From: Phycisphaeraceae bacterium
GTDB lineage: Bacteria; Planctomycetota; Phycisphaerae; Phycisphaerales; Phycisphaeraceae
Assembly: GCA_002704825.1 (NCBI GenBank)
Contig: PAIY01000078.1
Coordinates: 1-33,930, forward strand
DNA length: 33,930 nt
Reading direction: 5' to 3'
Made by a program: the position numbers and the translations under genes. The notes under the pieces are model-generated. The model did no database searches. It was given only the letters and a program-made list of their open reading frames with translations, and was not told the origin of the DNA. Numbering within the stretch: position 1 is the stretch's first letter; each line of letters starts with the position of its first letter. Below, in pieces: positions 27,301 through 33,930 of the stretch.

Positions 27301-27647
27301 AGTGGCGTACCGGTTTGAGTCTTGAGCATTCACCGGTTCTCACCAGCTTTGTGGACTACCAGGAAATCGACATTCTCGATACCCGCCTGCTGACGTACGG
27401 CTTTTCGTACCGTCTGACCAGCAAGTATTTCATGAGCTTTGAACACCGCCTGGACTTCTCCAATACGTCGGAGGATCAGCGGTATATCGATGTCACCCTG
27501 GTCCGCGAATTGCCCCGCTGGAATCTCATCGGACTCTACAGCTTTGATGAGACCGACGGCGATCACACCTTCGGGATCATGCTCATGCCCATGGGACTCA
27601 GCGGCAGTCGATACGGACGCCCGCTCTTCGGGTCGGCCTTACGGTGA
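24318..27647 (+). CDS. LptD-like outer-membrane LPS-assembly protein with long Pro-rich linker
   Basis: A protein of about 1109 residues with a signal peptide ending near LPGLQAQ (about residue 38). Residues about 60-200 and 345-510 look like OstA/LptA-type beta-jellyroll segments (VWYDGVIQYMFLKRDVRIGVG; AVLMGKVGVMYVDRSGQLAMSLRADQAVIF; EDNVQVTNGEYNIRAPRAYYD). Between them, about residues 230-335, is a low-complexity linker rich in Pro, Gln, Glu, Lys and Thr. The last 550 residues alternate polar and hydrophobic as in a beta-barrel and contain the LptD-like end RWRTVDWLTVDSHY, GLSLEHSPVLTSFVDYQEIDILDTRLLTYGFSYRLT. LptD inserts lipopolysaccharide into the outer leaflet. The split beta domain with a linker is unlike the compact proteobacterial LptD. 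ATG 24318 is chosen because it gives a good signal peptide; ATG 24291 is an alternative. Confidence 0.8.
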   Translation: MSQTKPTRVLRVVSDAVLLLLVALIAITGVMLPGLQAQPTVNTIADLPLADPVIDSDAQFTATRTSVWYDGVIQYMFLKRDVRIGVGTYGFRADNAVIRIQRESIAGGREVRHMWMYLDNAQPLLGRGPTSAAAPRLLVTVSTTGKVDLSTDLMEQVDRSSLDLTADAKRRFITHLTAISQPKSDVVINESTESRAARMARESSAASGGPTIVVDTTDQPLQLQTPYSADDPTAPVVKQQLPAPVALNQPTEKPQSQTPSTPTPSSEPVTMDVKPDQPAAMPEPAKPQPKPVVKPAEQPVVSTPDEAEPTKPVQVTELPEQTPAATSPINNILPPVGTVSLTFDEMIVDLGKEQPYAVLMGKVGVMYVDRSGQLAMSLRADQAVIFLRKKDKDYEQVFSRLNAEDVVGVYLEDNVQVTNGEYNIRAPRAYYDTQQNKAVVLDAVMYTWSVRKQVPLYVRAEKIMQLSKTQWQANQAVLTTSEFAQPHFSIAARTITLTQQPDKNGENEYRYTARDVGVKWGGAKLFGGGKLSGKVQEMPLRSMAMSFSQNNGPTIQTTWDTFMLLGREKPDGVDSTASFDYLGEHGPGIGLDLTYDKINMLGEHKAYMLAYDTGEDEIGGRDDVEQNGEVRGFYRGQHRSFLDDNWELSLEFGYSSDETFLEEMFREEVENEKPYETSLYLKKQQDQTLMSFYANYELNEFTINSQQLQYQGYTVEKLPELGFHSIGESLFDNNLTYYGSTTASYMRAQPGKDKPSDRGFTNAQSMLLFGRPNTVSFESAYNATGAPSDFVLRLDTRHEIQAPMKVGSIDLVPYAVGRVTAYDNDFDAYSGNDDNVRLWGSVGLRAHTQFNKTISDVDSRLLDLHNIRHIIEPSVDVSFSDTTIESIDLPVYDYDVEALRDGMTLSIGLRNTFQTQRGGPGRWRTVDWLTVDSHYVVSSDDAEPNPNSLAHYFGYRPEYTRGGEYFHTAIAWMISDSLASMSEFTYDFDQDMVTQWRTGLSLEHSPVLTSFVDYQEIDILDTRLLTYGFSYRLTSKYFMSFEHRLDFSNTSEDQRYIDVTLVRELPRWNLIGLYSFDETDGDHTFGIMLMPMGLSGSRYGRPLFGSALR

Positions 27648-27696
27648 TCTTCTGCCCAAGTTCGGTTATACTACCGGGCTACGTATGAAGGGAATA

Positions 27697-27796
27697 GTGA
27701 TTAGCGATTTGGGATTAGGGAAAGGCAAATCCATGATAAATTGGATGACGCGTTGCATGTCTTTATCTAATCCCCAATCCCTAATCTCAAATCCCT
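27697..27796. repeat. Inverted repeat with GATTAGGGATTTGGGATTAG-type arms
   Basis: The arms are at about 27697-27719 and 27767-27796. The right one read in reverse complement is GAGATTAGGGATTGGGGATT, against GTGATTAGCGATTTGGGATT on the left. The spacer is about 47 bp. It fills the gap between the lptD-like and ppiD-like genes and may separate or regulate them. Confidence 0.75.
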
Positions 27797-27831
27797 GTTG
27801 ATTTAACTTTGTCCATAGAACTGGTGTCACG

Positions 27832-29922
27832 ATGCTTAAGTGGTTTCGAATTTACAACAAATTCATTCTGGTCATTGGCGGCTGTCTGTTGATGGTGGCC
27901 TTTCTGATTCAACCGGTGCTCAGCATGTTCATGCCACACCCCGGTAATCAGCCTTTGGGCACACTCAACGGCAATGAGATCACCCTCGGTGATCAGCAGG
28001 CTGCAGGACGTGAACTGACCATGGCGCGTCAGACGCACAACATGATCGCCATGTTCACGCCTGAAGAACCGTTGCAGTGGTTGCTGATGAAACATGAAGC
28101 AGCCCAGTTGGGTGTCTCAGCAAGCGGTTATGAAGTCACCGAACTCTTGACCAACCTCGGTGTCACCGAACAGATTCTTGCTGACAATGCCCGTAATAGT
28201 GGCATGACCGTCGAAGACATCAATGAAGCCCTGCGTTCATGGCTTTCGGTTCAGAACTACAAGGAATTGATCCTGGGCGTTAGTCACATGTCCCCGGTTG
28301 AAAAAATTCGCACCATGAGCGAAACGCAGCAGCGTTTTTCCAGCTTCATGCAGCAAGGACAATCCAACCCGCAGATGATGTGGCAGATTCAGCGCCTGCT
28401 TTACCAGCAGATGGCTCAGATCCAAACCGGTGCATCACGTGTGAGTAAGCCCGTGGTTGAACACTTCGTCAATGACCAGCAGGCCCGCGTCAAGATCGGT
28501 TACCTGCAGGTTCCCTTGACGTCCTACCTTGAGAAAGTTTCACTGGAAAACGCTGCCCATGAAACTCAGAAGACGGTGACCAACAAGGAACTCCAGGACC
28601 TCTTTGATCAGTACAAGGACAACCTCCCGGGCACCAGTGAGCCTTACGGTTTTGGTTACCGTCTGCCTGAACGTGTCAAGTTTGAATACCTGAGCTTAAG
28701 CCAGGACAGCCTGATGTCCAAGGTGACCGTTGCTGAATCCGAAGCCGTTACCTACTACGACGAAAACCAATCCCAATACACCGAAACGGTCCCCGCACCG
28801 CAACCCAAGGAAGGCGAAGAAGCAGCAGCACCGACGACCAAGGTTAAGCCTTATGTCGATGTGCGTGATCAGATTCTCAGTCAGCTCAAGTATCAAAAAG
28901 CAGGCGAACTAGCGGATAAGATCATCAAGACTGCCCAGACGATTCTGCTCGGTGATGTGCGTTCGCTGGATGTCGAAGCTGGCTTCCGTACGATTCCTGA
29001 CGATTTTAAGCCCATGGAACTTGAAAAGGTTGCTGTGCAGATTCAGGAACAGTTTGGCGTGCTTCCCAGCGTGGTCAAACTCGACCAGAAATGGCTGAGT
29101 ATTGATGACATCAACACCATGCAGGGTATTGCTTATTCGACTTTGATGGGTAAAGCCAATGTTGGTTTCTCGGATTACCTTTTCAGTGTCAAGGAAATCG
29201 AACGTGAAGAACCGTCACCCAATGCCGGTCTTCGTTTGCAGGCCAATGTCGCCAGCATGCCACTGCGTGGTTATGACGGCAATCGTTATCTGTTCCGCGT
29301 GATTGATGCCCAGGCAGAACGCAGCCCCAAGTCACTGGATGAAGTCCGCGAAGCCGTGGTCGCTGATGCTAAAAATCTCGCTGCCTATGGTCTGCTGCTT
29401 GCCGATCGTGACACGTGGCGTCAACGCATGGTCAAGGACAGCCTTCAGTTCATCGCCAAGGACCTCGGCACCACTGTCGAGGAACCGCCTGCCTTCCAGC
29501 GTCGCCAAGTCGGCATGGGGGGCAGTGGTGTCCCCAATGTGCAGGGCATCGGCCAGGACGAGCAATTCGTCGACAGCGTCTTTGCCTTTGCCATGTCCCA
29601 CGCTGCTGCGGATCACAAAGCTTTTGAGAAGCTTGCAGCGGATAAGCGTTCGACCATCGCCGCTGCCCCGAGCAAGCTGGCCATGTACCTTGTCCGCGTG
29701 GATGAAGTCCATCCCGTCACCGAGCAACAATATACTCAGCGGATGGAATACCCCCAGGCTCTGGAAAACATCGGCTTTGCCGTGCAGACCAGCGTGCTGG
29801 GTGATGACGTGACCAATCCATTCGAGTTTGACACCTTAGCCAAACGCGTCGGTTTCGTCTCCGTCTCCGAACTTGAAGCCAAGGAAAAGGGTGAACCAGC
29901 GACCGAACAGGCTACTGAGTAA
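27832..29922 (+). CDS. PpiD/SurA-like membrane-anchored periplasmic folding factor
   Basis: A 696-residue protein with a single membrane anchor (about residues 11-31) and a large periplasmic part. GTLNGNEITLGD, then a helical region with PLQWLLMKHEAAQLGVSASGYEV and VSKPVVEHFVNDQQARVKIGYLQVP, matches the chaperone domain of SurA/PpiD proteins. VTAVTYYDENQSQYTE-like sequence (SEAVTYYDENQSQYTE, about 305-320) and YVDVRDQILSQLKYQKAGELADKI (split over about 342-365) are the PpiD hallmarks around the parvulin domain. A clear parvulin active site is not visible, so it may be a chaperone without isomerase activity. It would help fold outer-membrane proteins such as the LptD-like protein encoded upstream. 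A terminator follows the stop. No strong ribosome binding site is seen before the ATG. Confidence 0.78.
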   Translation: MLKWFRIYNKFILVIGGCLLMVAFLIQPVLSMFMPHPGNQPLGTLNGNEITLGDQQAAGRELTMARQTHNMIAMFTPEEPLQWLLMKHEAAQLGVSASGYEVTELLTNLGVTEQILADNARNSGMTVEDINEALRSWLSVQNYKELILGVSHMSPVEKIRTMSETQQRFSSFMQQGQSNPQMMWQIQRLLYQQMAQIQTGASRVSKPVVEHFVNDQQARVKIGYLQVPLTSYLEKVSLENAAHETQKTVTNKELQDLFDQYKDNLPGTSEPYGFGYRLPERVKFEYLSLSQDSLMSKVTVAESEAVTYYDENQSQYTETVPAPQPKEGEEAAAPTTKVKPYVDVRDQILSQLKYQKAGELADKIIKTAQTILLGDVRSLDVEAGFRTIPDDFKPMELEKVAVQIQEQFGVLPSVVKLDQKWLSIDDINTMQGIAYSTLMGKANVGFSDYLFSVKEIEREEPSPNAGLRLQANVASMPLRGYDGNRYLFRVIDAQAERSPKSLDEVREAVVADAKNLAAYGLLLADRDTWRQRMVKDSLQFIAKDLGTTVEEPPAFQRRQVGMGGSGVPNVQGIGQDEQFVDSVFAFAMSHAAADHKAFEKLAADKRSTIAAAPSKLAMYLVRVDEVHPVTEQQYTQRMEYPQALENIGFAVQTSVLGDDVTNPFEFDTLAKRVGFVSVSELEAKEKGEPATEQATE

Positions 29923-29948
29923 TCCATCAACAACATCTGATAACAAAA

Positions 29949-29976
29949 ACAGCCTGGCGAGATCGTCAGGCTGTTT
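29949..29976 (+). terminator. Intrinsic terminator after the ppiD-like gene
   Basis: The 12-bp stem ACAGCCTGGCGA/TCGTCAGGCTGT (one G-T pair) is followed by TTTT, with an A-run on the left. It should end the lptD-like/ppiD-like transcript and could also act on the converging tRNA-binding-protein gene. Confidence 0.85.
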
Positions 29977-30079
29977 TGCTATTGGGATGTCGTCGAATGA
30001 TCTGTTTGTGATGCGACAAAATACCCGCAGTCAATAGCTGCGATAATGCGTGTCGCTCAACAGCATGATCAACACGCTA

Positions 30080-30430
30080 TCAACCCACCGTGGAACCGGG
30101 GTTTGCCGGCTTGGAGGGGCTCAGAACGATCACATCGGTGACTTCTTCACCATCCATATTGCTTGCAGCCAGAAGCATGCCGTTAGACGCTTCACCACGG
30201 ATTTTACGCGGCGCCAGGTTGGCTACGACAATGATCTGCTTGCCGATGAGTTCTTCGGGGCTGTAGTAAGCCTTGATACCCGCACAGATTTGGCGTTTTT
30301 CTTCGCCCAGGTCGATTTGCAGCTTCAACAGGCGGTCGGCATTGGGATGTTCCATGGCTTCGACGATGGTTGCCACGCGTAAATCAATCTTGGCAAAATC
30401 GTCATAGGTAATTTCTGGTTTGGTTTGCAT
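30080..30430 (-). CDS. Stand-alone tRNA-binding OB-fold protein (Trbp111/CsaA/MetRS C-terminal type)
   Basis: A 116-residue protein with the EMAPII/Arc1p-type OB fold: ITYDDFAKIDLRVATIVEAMEHPNADRLLKLQIDLG, split over residues about 7-43, then RQICAGIKAYYSPEELIGKQIIVVANLAPRKIRGEASNGMLLAAS. This is the same module as the C-terminal dimerisation domain of bacterial methionyl-tRNA synthetase and the free proteins Trbp111 and CsaA, which bind tRNA structure rather than sequence or act as secretion chaperones. The ATG at 30430 has GGAG six bases upstream and gives the typical free-protein length; upstream in-frame codons to 30556 add unrelated sequence. It stands alone, converging on the ppiD-like gene and diverging from the AsmA-like gene. 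It may supply the tail of a MetRS encoded elsewhere; that is an inference. Confidence 0.9.
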   Translation of the reverse strand: MQTKPEITYDDFAKIDLRVATIVEAMEHPNADRLLKLQIDLGEEKRQICAGIKAYYSPEELIGKQIIVVANLAPRKIRGEASNGMLLAASNMDGEEVTDVIVLSPSKPANPGSTVG

Positions 30431-30711
30431 CTTCTGCTCCATACTTGGTGTAAAAACTAAAGCGTGACCATCAAGGAATTGACAGTACAATGGTGTACCG
30501 TCCGATCCATTGAGGACGCCAATGGTAACAAGGTTTGCCCCCAACGGGTAATGCACCAGCGTTCTGGATTGCCATGCATCAGTGTTCTGATGCGTTTGAC
30601 TGACGGATCAGCGGGTTTCATTGCAGACGGACGCAATGGTCAATCCGGATCGACACGCAGGAAAGGTCGTATTTGCCAAAGCATCGGGTACATCGCTCAT
30701 TGATCGGGAAA

Positions 30712-33700
30712 ATGCCTCACCGGCGCGGCGTCCGTCGTGCTGGTTTGGTTCTGTTGATCACCGGCCTGCTCATCACATCCGTGGTCATTTACCTCACCCG
30801 TCCCCGTCGCCTGGCGGATATGGCGGGTACGTTCCTCTCTGATCTCACCGGAGCGCAAACGCACATCGAAGCCGCATGGATTCGCTTTGACGGTACGATT
30901 GAACTGCAGAACGTCGTTCTTACCGTCCCCGGCATGAGCCCGCAGGCAGGGCGTCTGTTTGAAGCCCGTAATGTGGTGATCCGACATCACATTCTCAGCC
31001 TGCTTCAAGGTCATTTCGATGCCCGTAATCTCACCGTCATCGACCCCGTGCTGTACCTGGCGCGTGAAGTGAAATCCGATGAACTGAATGTCGAATCGCT
31101 TCAGGCCGTCCGCAGGGCCGACTACCGGATGTCCGGCGAAAAGGCGCTGACGCGTGTCCCGCAGAACCTGCCTAACATTTTCATTCGCAACGGCAAGATC
31201 GTTCTGGGGGAACTCGAAAAAGGGCAGTTCAATGCGCTGGGTAATGCGCGCTTTAACGGGTCACTTTCATCCGACACCGCTTCACGCAACATTTACTATT
31301 TCTCACTGCGACAAGTCCGTGAAGCCAATAACATCAGCCCGTTCCTGGCAGGTTACCTCAATATTCAGACACTGGAAGTTGAAGCCAGTCTCAAGGGGTT
31401 GGATTTCAATGACGAACCGGCGATGCGCAATCTCCTGCCAACGCCGATCCGTAACTGGTGGGACCAGCTCGCTCCGACCGGTAAGGTTCCCAACGTGCGC
31501 ATTGGTTATGACCCAGACCCCGCTGTCGGACTCTTTGGTGTGCTTGATGTCTCTGATGTTGCGTTGACGTTGCCTTACACCGAAAACAAAAGCCGCATGA
31601 CCGTCAAGTCCGGCCGCTTTAAAGTCTCCGGCCAACGCATTCGGATTGAAAATCTACTGGGGCAGATCGAGGACTTTACCTACAAAATCAACGGCACGGT
31701 CAACGGATTGAACCCCGACGCACCGTTCACGCTCAACAGTCACATCACAGGCAAGATCACGCCCACCCCACGCTATGCCCCGTGGTTTGGTGATCAGGTC
31801 CACAAAGCCTTTCAGGACCTGGCGCCCACCGGTGATCTGGAAGTGGCTGTGAAAGTTGAACGCAAAGTCTCCGGCGGACCCTTCTCCTATGCAGGTAATA
31901 TCGACATCCGTGATGCGCGGATTTGCTACAACGCGTTCCCGTATCCCCTCACGCATGTCAATGGCTTGATCCGATTCGATGATCAGAAAGTCGAACTCAT
32001 CAACTTCCGTGGACGTGGACCCAGTGGTTCAGCGTTGGGGATTCGCTGCTCGATCGATTTTGAACCCGGTGAAAATTCAGGCGTCAAGGCCGAGGTCTCC
32101 GGCCTTGATCTGCCAATCGATGATTATCTCTACAATGCGATGGCTCCCAAACATCGTGACCTGATTGACAACCTGTTTTCTCGCAAACACTATGCTCGTT
32201 TGACCGACGAAGAAAATGGTGTGATCGCCAGTTCCAAACAACATCAGGCATGGTTAAACGAACGGACTGGCATCGCAACACAACTTTATGATCCGAAAAA
32301 ACTCACTGATGATCAGGTCAAAGTACTCCAACTGCAAAAGCAGATTCTTGATCTCAAATTGACGCGACCTGTTTTCGATCTGGGTGGTAAGACCAACATG
32401 TACCTGACGCTTGAACGCAAGCTCGGTGAGAATGTTCGTAACATCATCGATGCGCGGTATGAACTCCAGGGCGTCAATGTCCTGCTCAAAAATTGGGCTT
32501 ATCCAATGCAACTCTCATCGGGTGTTTTCACACTCGGGCCAGATGGGGGCAAACTTCAGGATGCCATCATGGTCGGACTGCGTGGCGGTGAAGCATCCAT
32601 CTCCGGCAACATGTATTGGAAGCAATTCCCAAGCAAGAAAAAACTCCTGCCAGAGATCAAATTCACCGGCACCAATTTCCCCGTCGATGACATCGTGATC
32701 CAATCACTGGGAGACCGCGGGGAGAAAATTCTCAGTTCATTGGGACTCAATGCAACCATCGACGCTGCAGGCATGGTCCTGGCAAACGATCTGGGTAAGC
32801 CTTACCCAACGCTGCAGATTCGTGTCCGTGATGGTCGTGTTCGTCCCAATGATGGTCGTTTTGAGATTGACAATTTAAATGGCTACATTGCCGTCCACGA
32901 CAAGGACGTGCAGATTACCCAGATCAAAGGCAAACATCAGCAGGCAGACTTCACACTCAAAGGTGAACTACCAAAGAACAAGCCGGTGAACCTGATTTTT
33001 TCGGGACAAGGTATCCCGCTGACACAGAAGGTGCTGGATCTGATCCCACCGTCTGCCGATAAGCGTGATGATGCCAGGCGTATCATTGATCCATTACAAT
33101 TGACGGGTCAGTTCGACATGCAACTGCGGTTATTCAATGAGAAACCCAGCGCGCCCTGGAAGTCACAGCTGAGATTGTTCCCGCGTGAACTTGATGCGGT
33201 GGTGCGAAATCAACCAGTCAAACTGACACAGATGCAAGGTTGGGTTGATATTGTGGGTAACCAGATTCAACTGCATCAAATCCAATGTCAGTACGGGCAG
33301 GGGCATGCCACGGTCAGCGGTCACGCCGAGTTCGCCAATGCCGACGCACCACAGTTGGATTTGGATATCGATGCCCAGAGTGATGCGTTCTGTGAGACCA
33401 CGCGGGCAGTACTTCCAAAAGCAGTGGTCAATGCCCTGGATGCGTTGGAGATTCGGGGGAAATACCATCTTGAAAAATCACATCTGACCTATTTACCCAA
33501 AAGCAAAACCAAGCCTGCGACCTATGCGTTCAATGGCCAGATTCACATGGAAGATGCCACCGCGCATGTCGGAGTTCCCATCACGCAGATGACCGGAAAG
33601 ATGAAGGTCAATGTGTCCCAGCAGAATGCCGATCAGCTGCCGCAGCTTAAACTTGAATTGCAATTGGATCGACTCTTTGCTGCTGACCGTCTGATCAGCC

Positions 33701-33930
33701 CCATGACGGTGCATATGGATAACCATGCGTCCGATGGGCAGATGCTCTTTATCCAGCAGTTCTCCGGCCAATGTTACAACGGCTTACTGCATGGGCAGGG
33801 GCAGGTTGCTCTGGATGAGTCGTCTGCGTTCATGGTTCGGCTGACATTGCAGAATGCGGATTATCATCCCGTGATTTACCCCAAGCAGCCGCGTGAAAAG
33901 GTTCAACCGATTGACGATGCACTGGACCGC
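30712..33930 (+). CDS. AsmA/YhdP-like envelope protein, 3' end outside window
   Basis: The frame is open for 1073 codons without a stop up to the right edge; I followed it codon by codon. The N-terminus has a basic start and one membrane helix (about residues 10-28), then QTHIEAAWIRFDGTIELQNVVLTVPG and RHHILSLLQGHFDARNLTVIDP. This is the repetitive beta-strand style of AsmA-like proteins (AsmA, TamB, YhdP), large inner-membrane-anchored proteins that bridge the periplasm and are linked to phospholipid transport and outer-membrane integrity. Many later segments repeat the pattern, such as GKIVLGELEKGQFNALGNARFNG and LNGYIAVHDKDVQITQIKGKHQQADFTLKGELP. A mid-region (about 485-550) is more helical and charged. 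The ATG at 30712 has GGGA close by. It completes an envelope-biogenesis neighbourhood with the lptD-like and ppiD-like genes. Confidence 0.85.
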   Translation, partial: MPHRRGVRRAGLVLLITGLLITSVVIYLTRPRRLADMAGTFLSDLTGAQTHIEAAWIRFDGTIELQNVVLTVPGMSPQAGRLFEARNVVIRHHILSLLQGHFDARNLTVIDPVLYLAREVKSDELNVESLQAVRRADYRMSGEKALTRVPQNLPNIFIRNGKIVLGELEKGQFNALGNARFNGSLSSDTASRNIYYFSLRQVREANNISPFLAGYLNIQTLEVEASLKGLDFNDEPAMRNLLPTPIRNWWDQLAPTGKVPNVRIGYDPDPAVGLFGVLDVSDVALTLPYTENKSRMTVKSGRFKVSGQRIRIENLLGQIEDFTYKINGTVNGLNPDAPFTLNSHITGKITPTPRYAPWFGDQVHKAFQDLAPTGDLEVAVKVERKVSGGPFSYAGNIDIRDARICYNAFPYPLTHVNGLIRFDDQKVELINFRGRGPSGSALGIRCSIDFEPGENSGVKAEVSGLDLPIDDYLYNAMAPKHRDLIDNLFSRKHYARLTDEENGVIASSKQHQAWLNERTGIATQLYDPKKLTDDQVKVLQLQKQILDLKLTRPVFDLGGKTNMYLTLERKLGENVRNIIDARYELQGVNVLLKNWAYPMQLSSGVFTLGPDGGKLQDAIMVGLRGGEASISGNMYWKQFPSKKKLLPEIKFTGTNFPVDDIVIQSLGDRGEKILSSLGLNATIDAAGMVLANDLGKPYPTLQIRVRDGRVRPNDGRFEIDNLNGYIAVHDKDVQITQIKGKHQQADFTLKGELPKNKPVNLIFSGQGIPLTQKVLDLIPPSADKRDDARRIIDPLQLTGQFDMQLRLFNEKPSAPWKSQLRLFPRELDAVVRNQPVKLTQMQGWVDIVGNQIQLHQIQCQYGQGHATVSGHAEFANADAPQLDLDIDAQSDAFCETTRAVLPKAVVNALDALEIRGKYHLEKSHLTYLPKSKTKPATYAFNGQIHMEDATAHVGVPITQMTGKMKVNVSQQNADQLPQLKLELQLDRLFAADRLISPMTVHMDNHASDGQMLFIQQFSGQCYNGLLHGQGQVALDESSAFMVRLTLQNADYHPVIYPKQPREKVQPIDDALDR

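Noticed and set aside
30460..30491. Promoter for the AsmA-like gene (TTGACA at 30479, TACAAT at 30486)
   Set aside because: The two elements are too close to act together, and alternative pairings are weak.

Overview
The window reads as a chromosomal segment of a Gram-negative-type bacterium, most likely a planctomycete of the Phycisphaerae type. The lineage is inferred from gene content, not from a marker gene. It carries outer-membrane biogenesis genes (LptD-like, PpiD/SurA-like, AsmA-like, HtrA), an anaerobic sulfatase maturase with a C-terminal SEC-C motif, a type II pseudopilin-like protein with the planctomycete-style FTLIELLVVISII helix, and many short dispersed palindromic repeats between genes. 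No rRNA, tRNA, CRISPR array or transposase gene was seen.

Layout. 0-2 kb: end of a PAP2 phosphatase, converging on a GH18-like gene broken by a one-base frameshift and its upstream DUF3592 partner. 2.1-3.8 kb: a fusion of a TsaC/Sua5 domain with a YwlE-like phosphatase, overlapping rpiB; this is the Bacillus ywlC-ywlE-ywlF order compressed into two genes. 3.9-5.5 kb: a large unrecognised membrane protein. 5.7-7.6 kb: a FecB/BtuF-type lipoprotein and FecCD-type permease without an ATPase gene. 7.7-8.6 kb: pyrF. 8.65-9.44 kb: a small lipoprotein gene inside nested inverted repeats. 9.6-14.3 kb: a dihydroorotate-dehydrogenase-like gene and pyruvate:ferredoxin oxidoreductase (nifJ). 14.4-16.75 kb: two radical SAM genes diverging from a 21-bp gap. 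16.75-18.1 kb: an A+T-rich gene with PD-(D/E)XK-nuclease-like features, bounded by 65-bp inverted repeats. 18.1-19.3 kb: thiS-thiG. 19.6-21.7 kb: a pseudopilin, an SGNH hydrolase and a hexapeptide acyltransferase. 21.9-24.3 kb: HtrA and a PmtA-like methyltransferase. 24.3-33.9 kb: lptD-like, ppiD-like, a Trbp111-like tRNA-binding protein on the other strand, and an AsmA-like gene running off the right edge.

The most interesting layer is the repeat landscape. Two gene-carrying cassettes (8.65-9.44 and 16.75-18.10 kb) are bounded by inverted copies of one repeat family built on the core CCGCAGAGACGCAGAGGA. A related hairpin without cargo sits upstream of pyrF. A second family consists of short hairpins with 7-8 bp stems and mostly 3-nt loops. 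Their stem sequences differ between copies but stay self-complementary, and a GTAGC/GAGC/TAGC-like sequence lies on one side, resembling the layout of REP elements mobilised by RAYT (TnpA-REP) proteins. One such hairpin lies in the overlapping 3' ends of two genes and an inverted identical copy lies at the thiS-thiG junction. No recombinase or RAYT gene is in the window, so any mobility would have to be supplied in trans.
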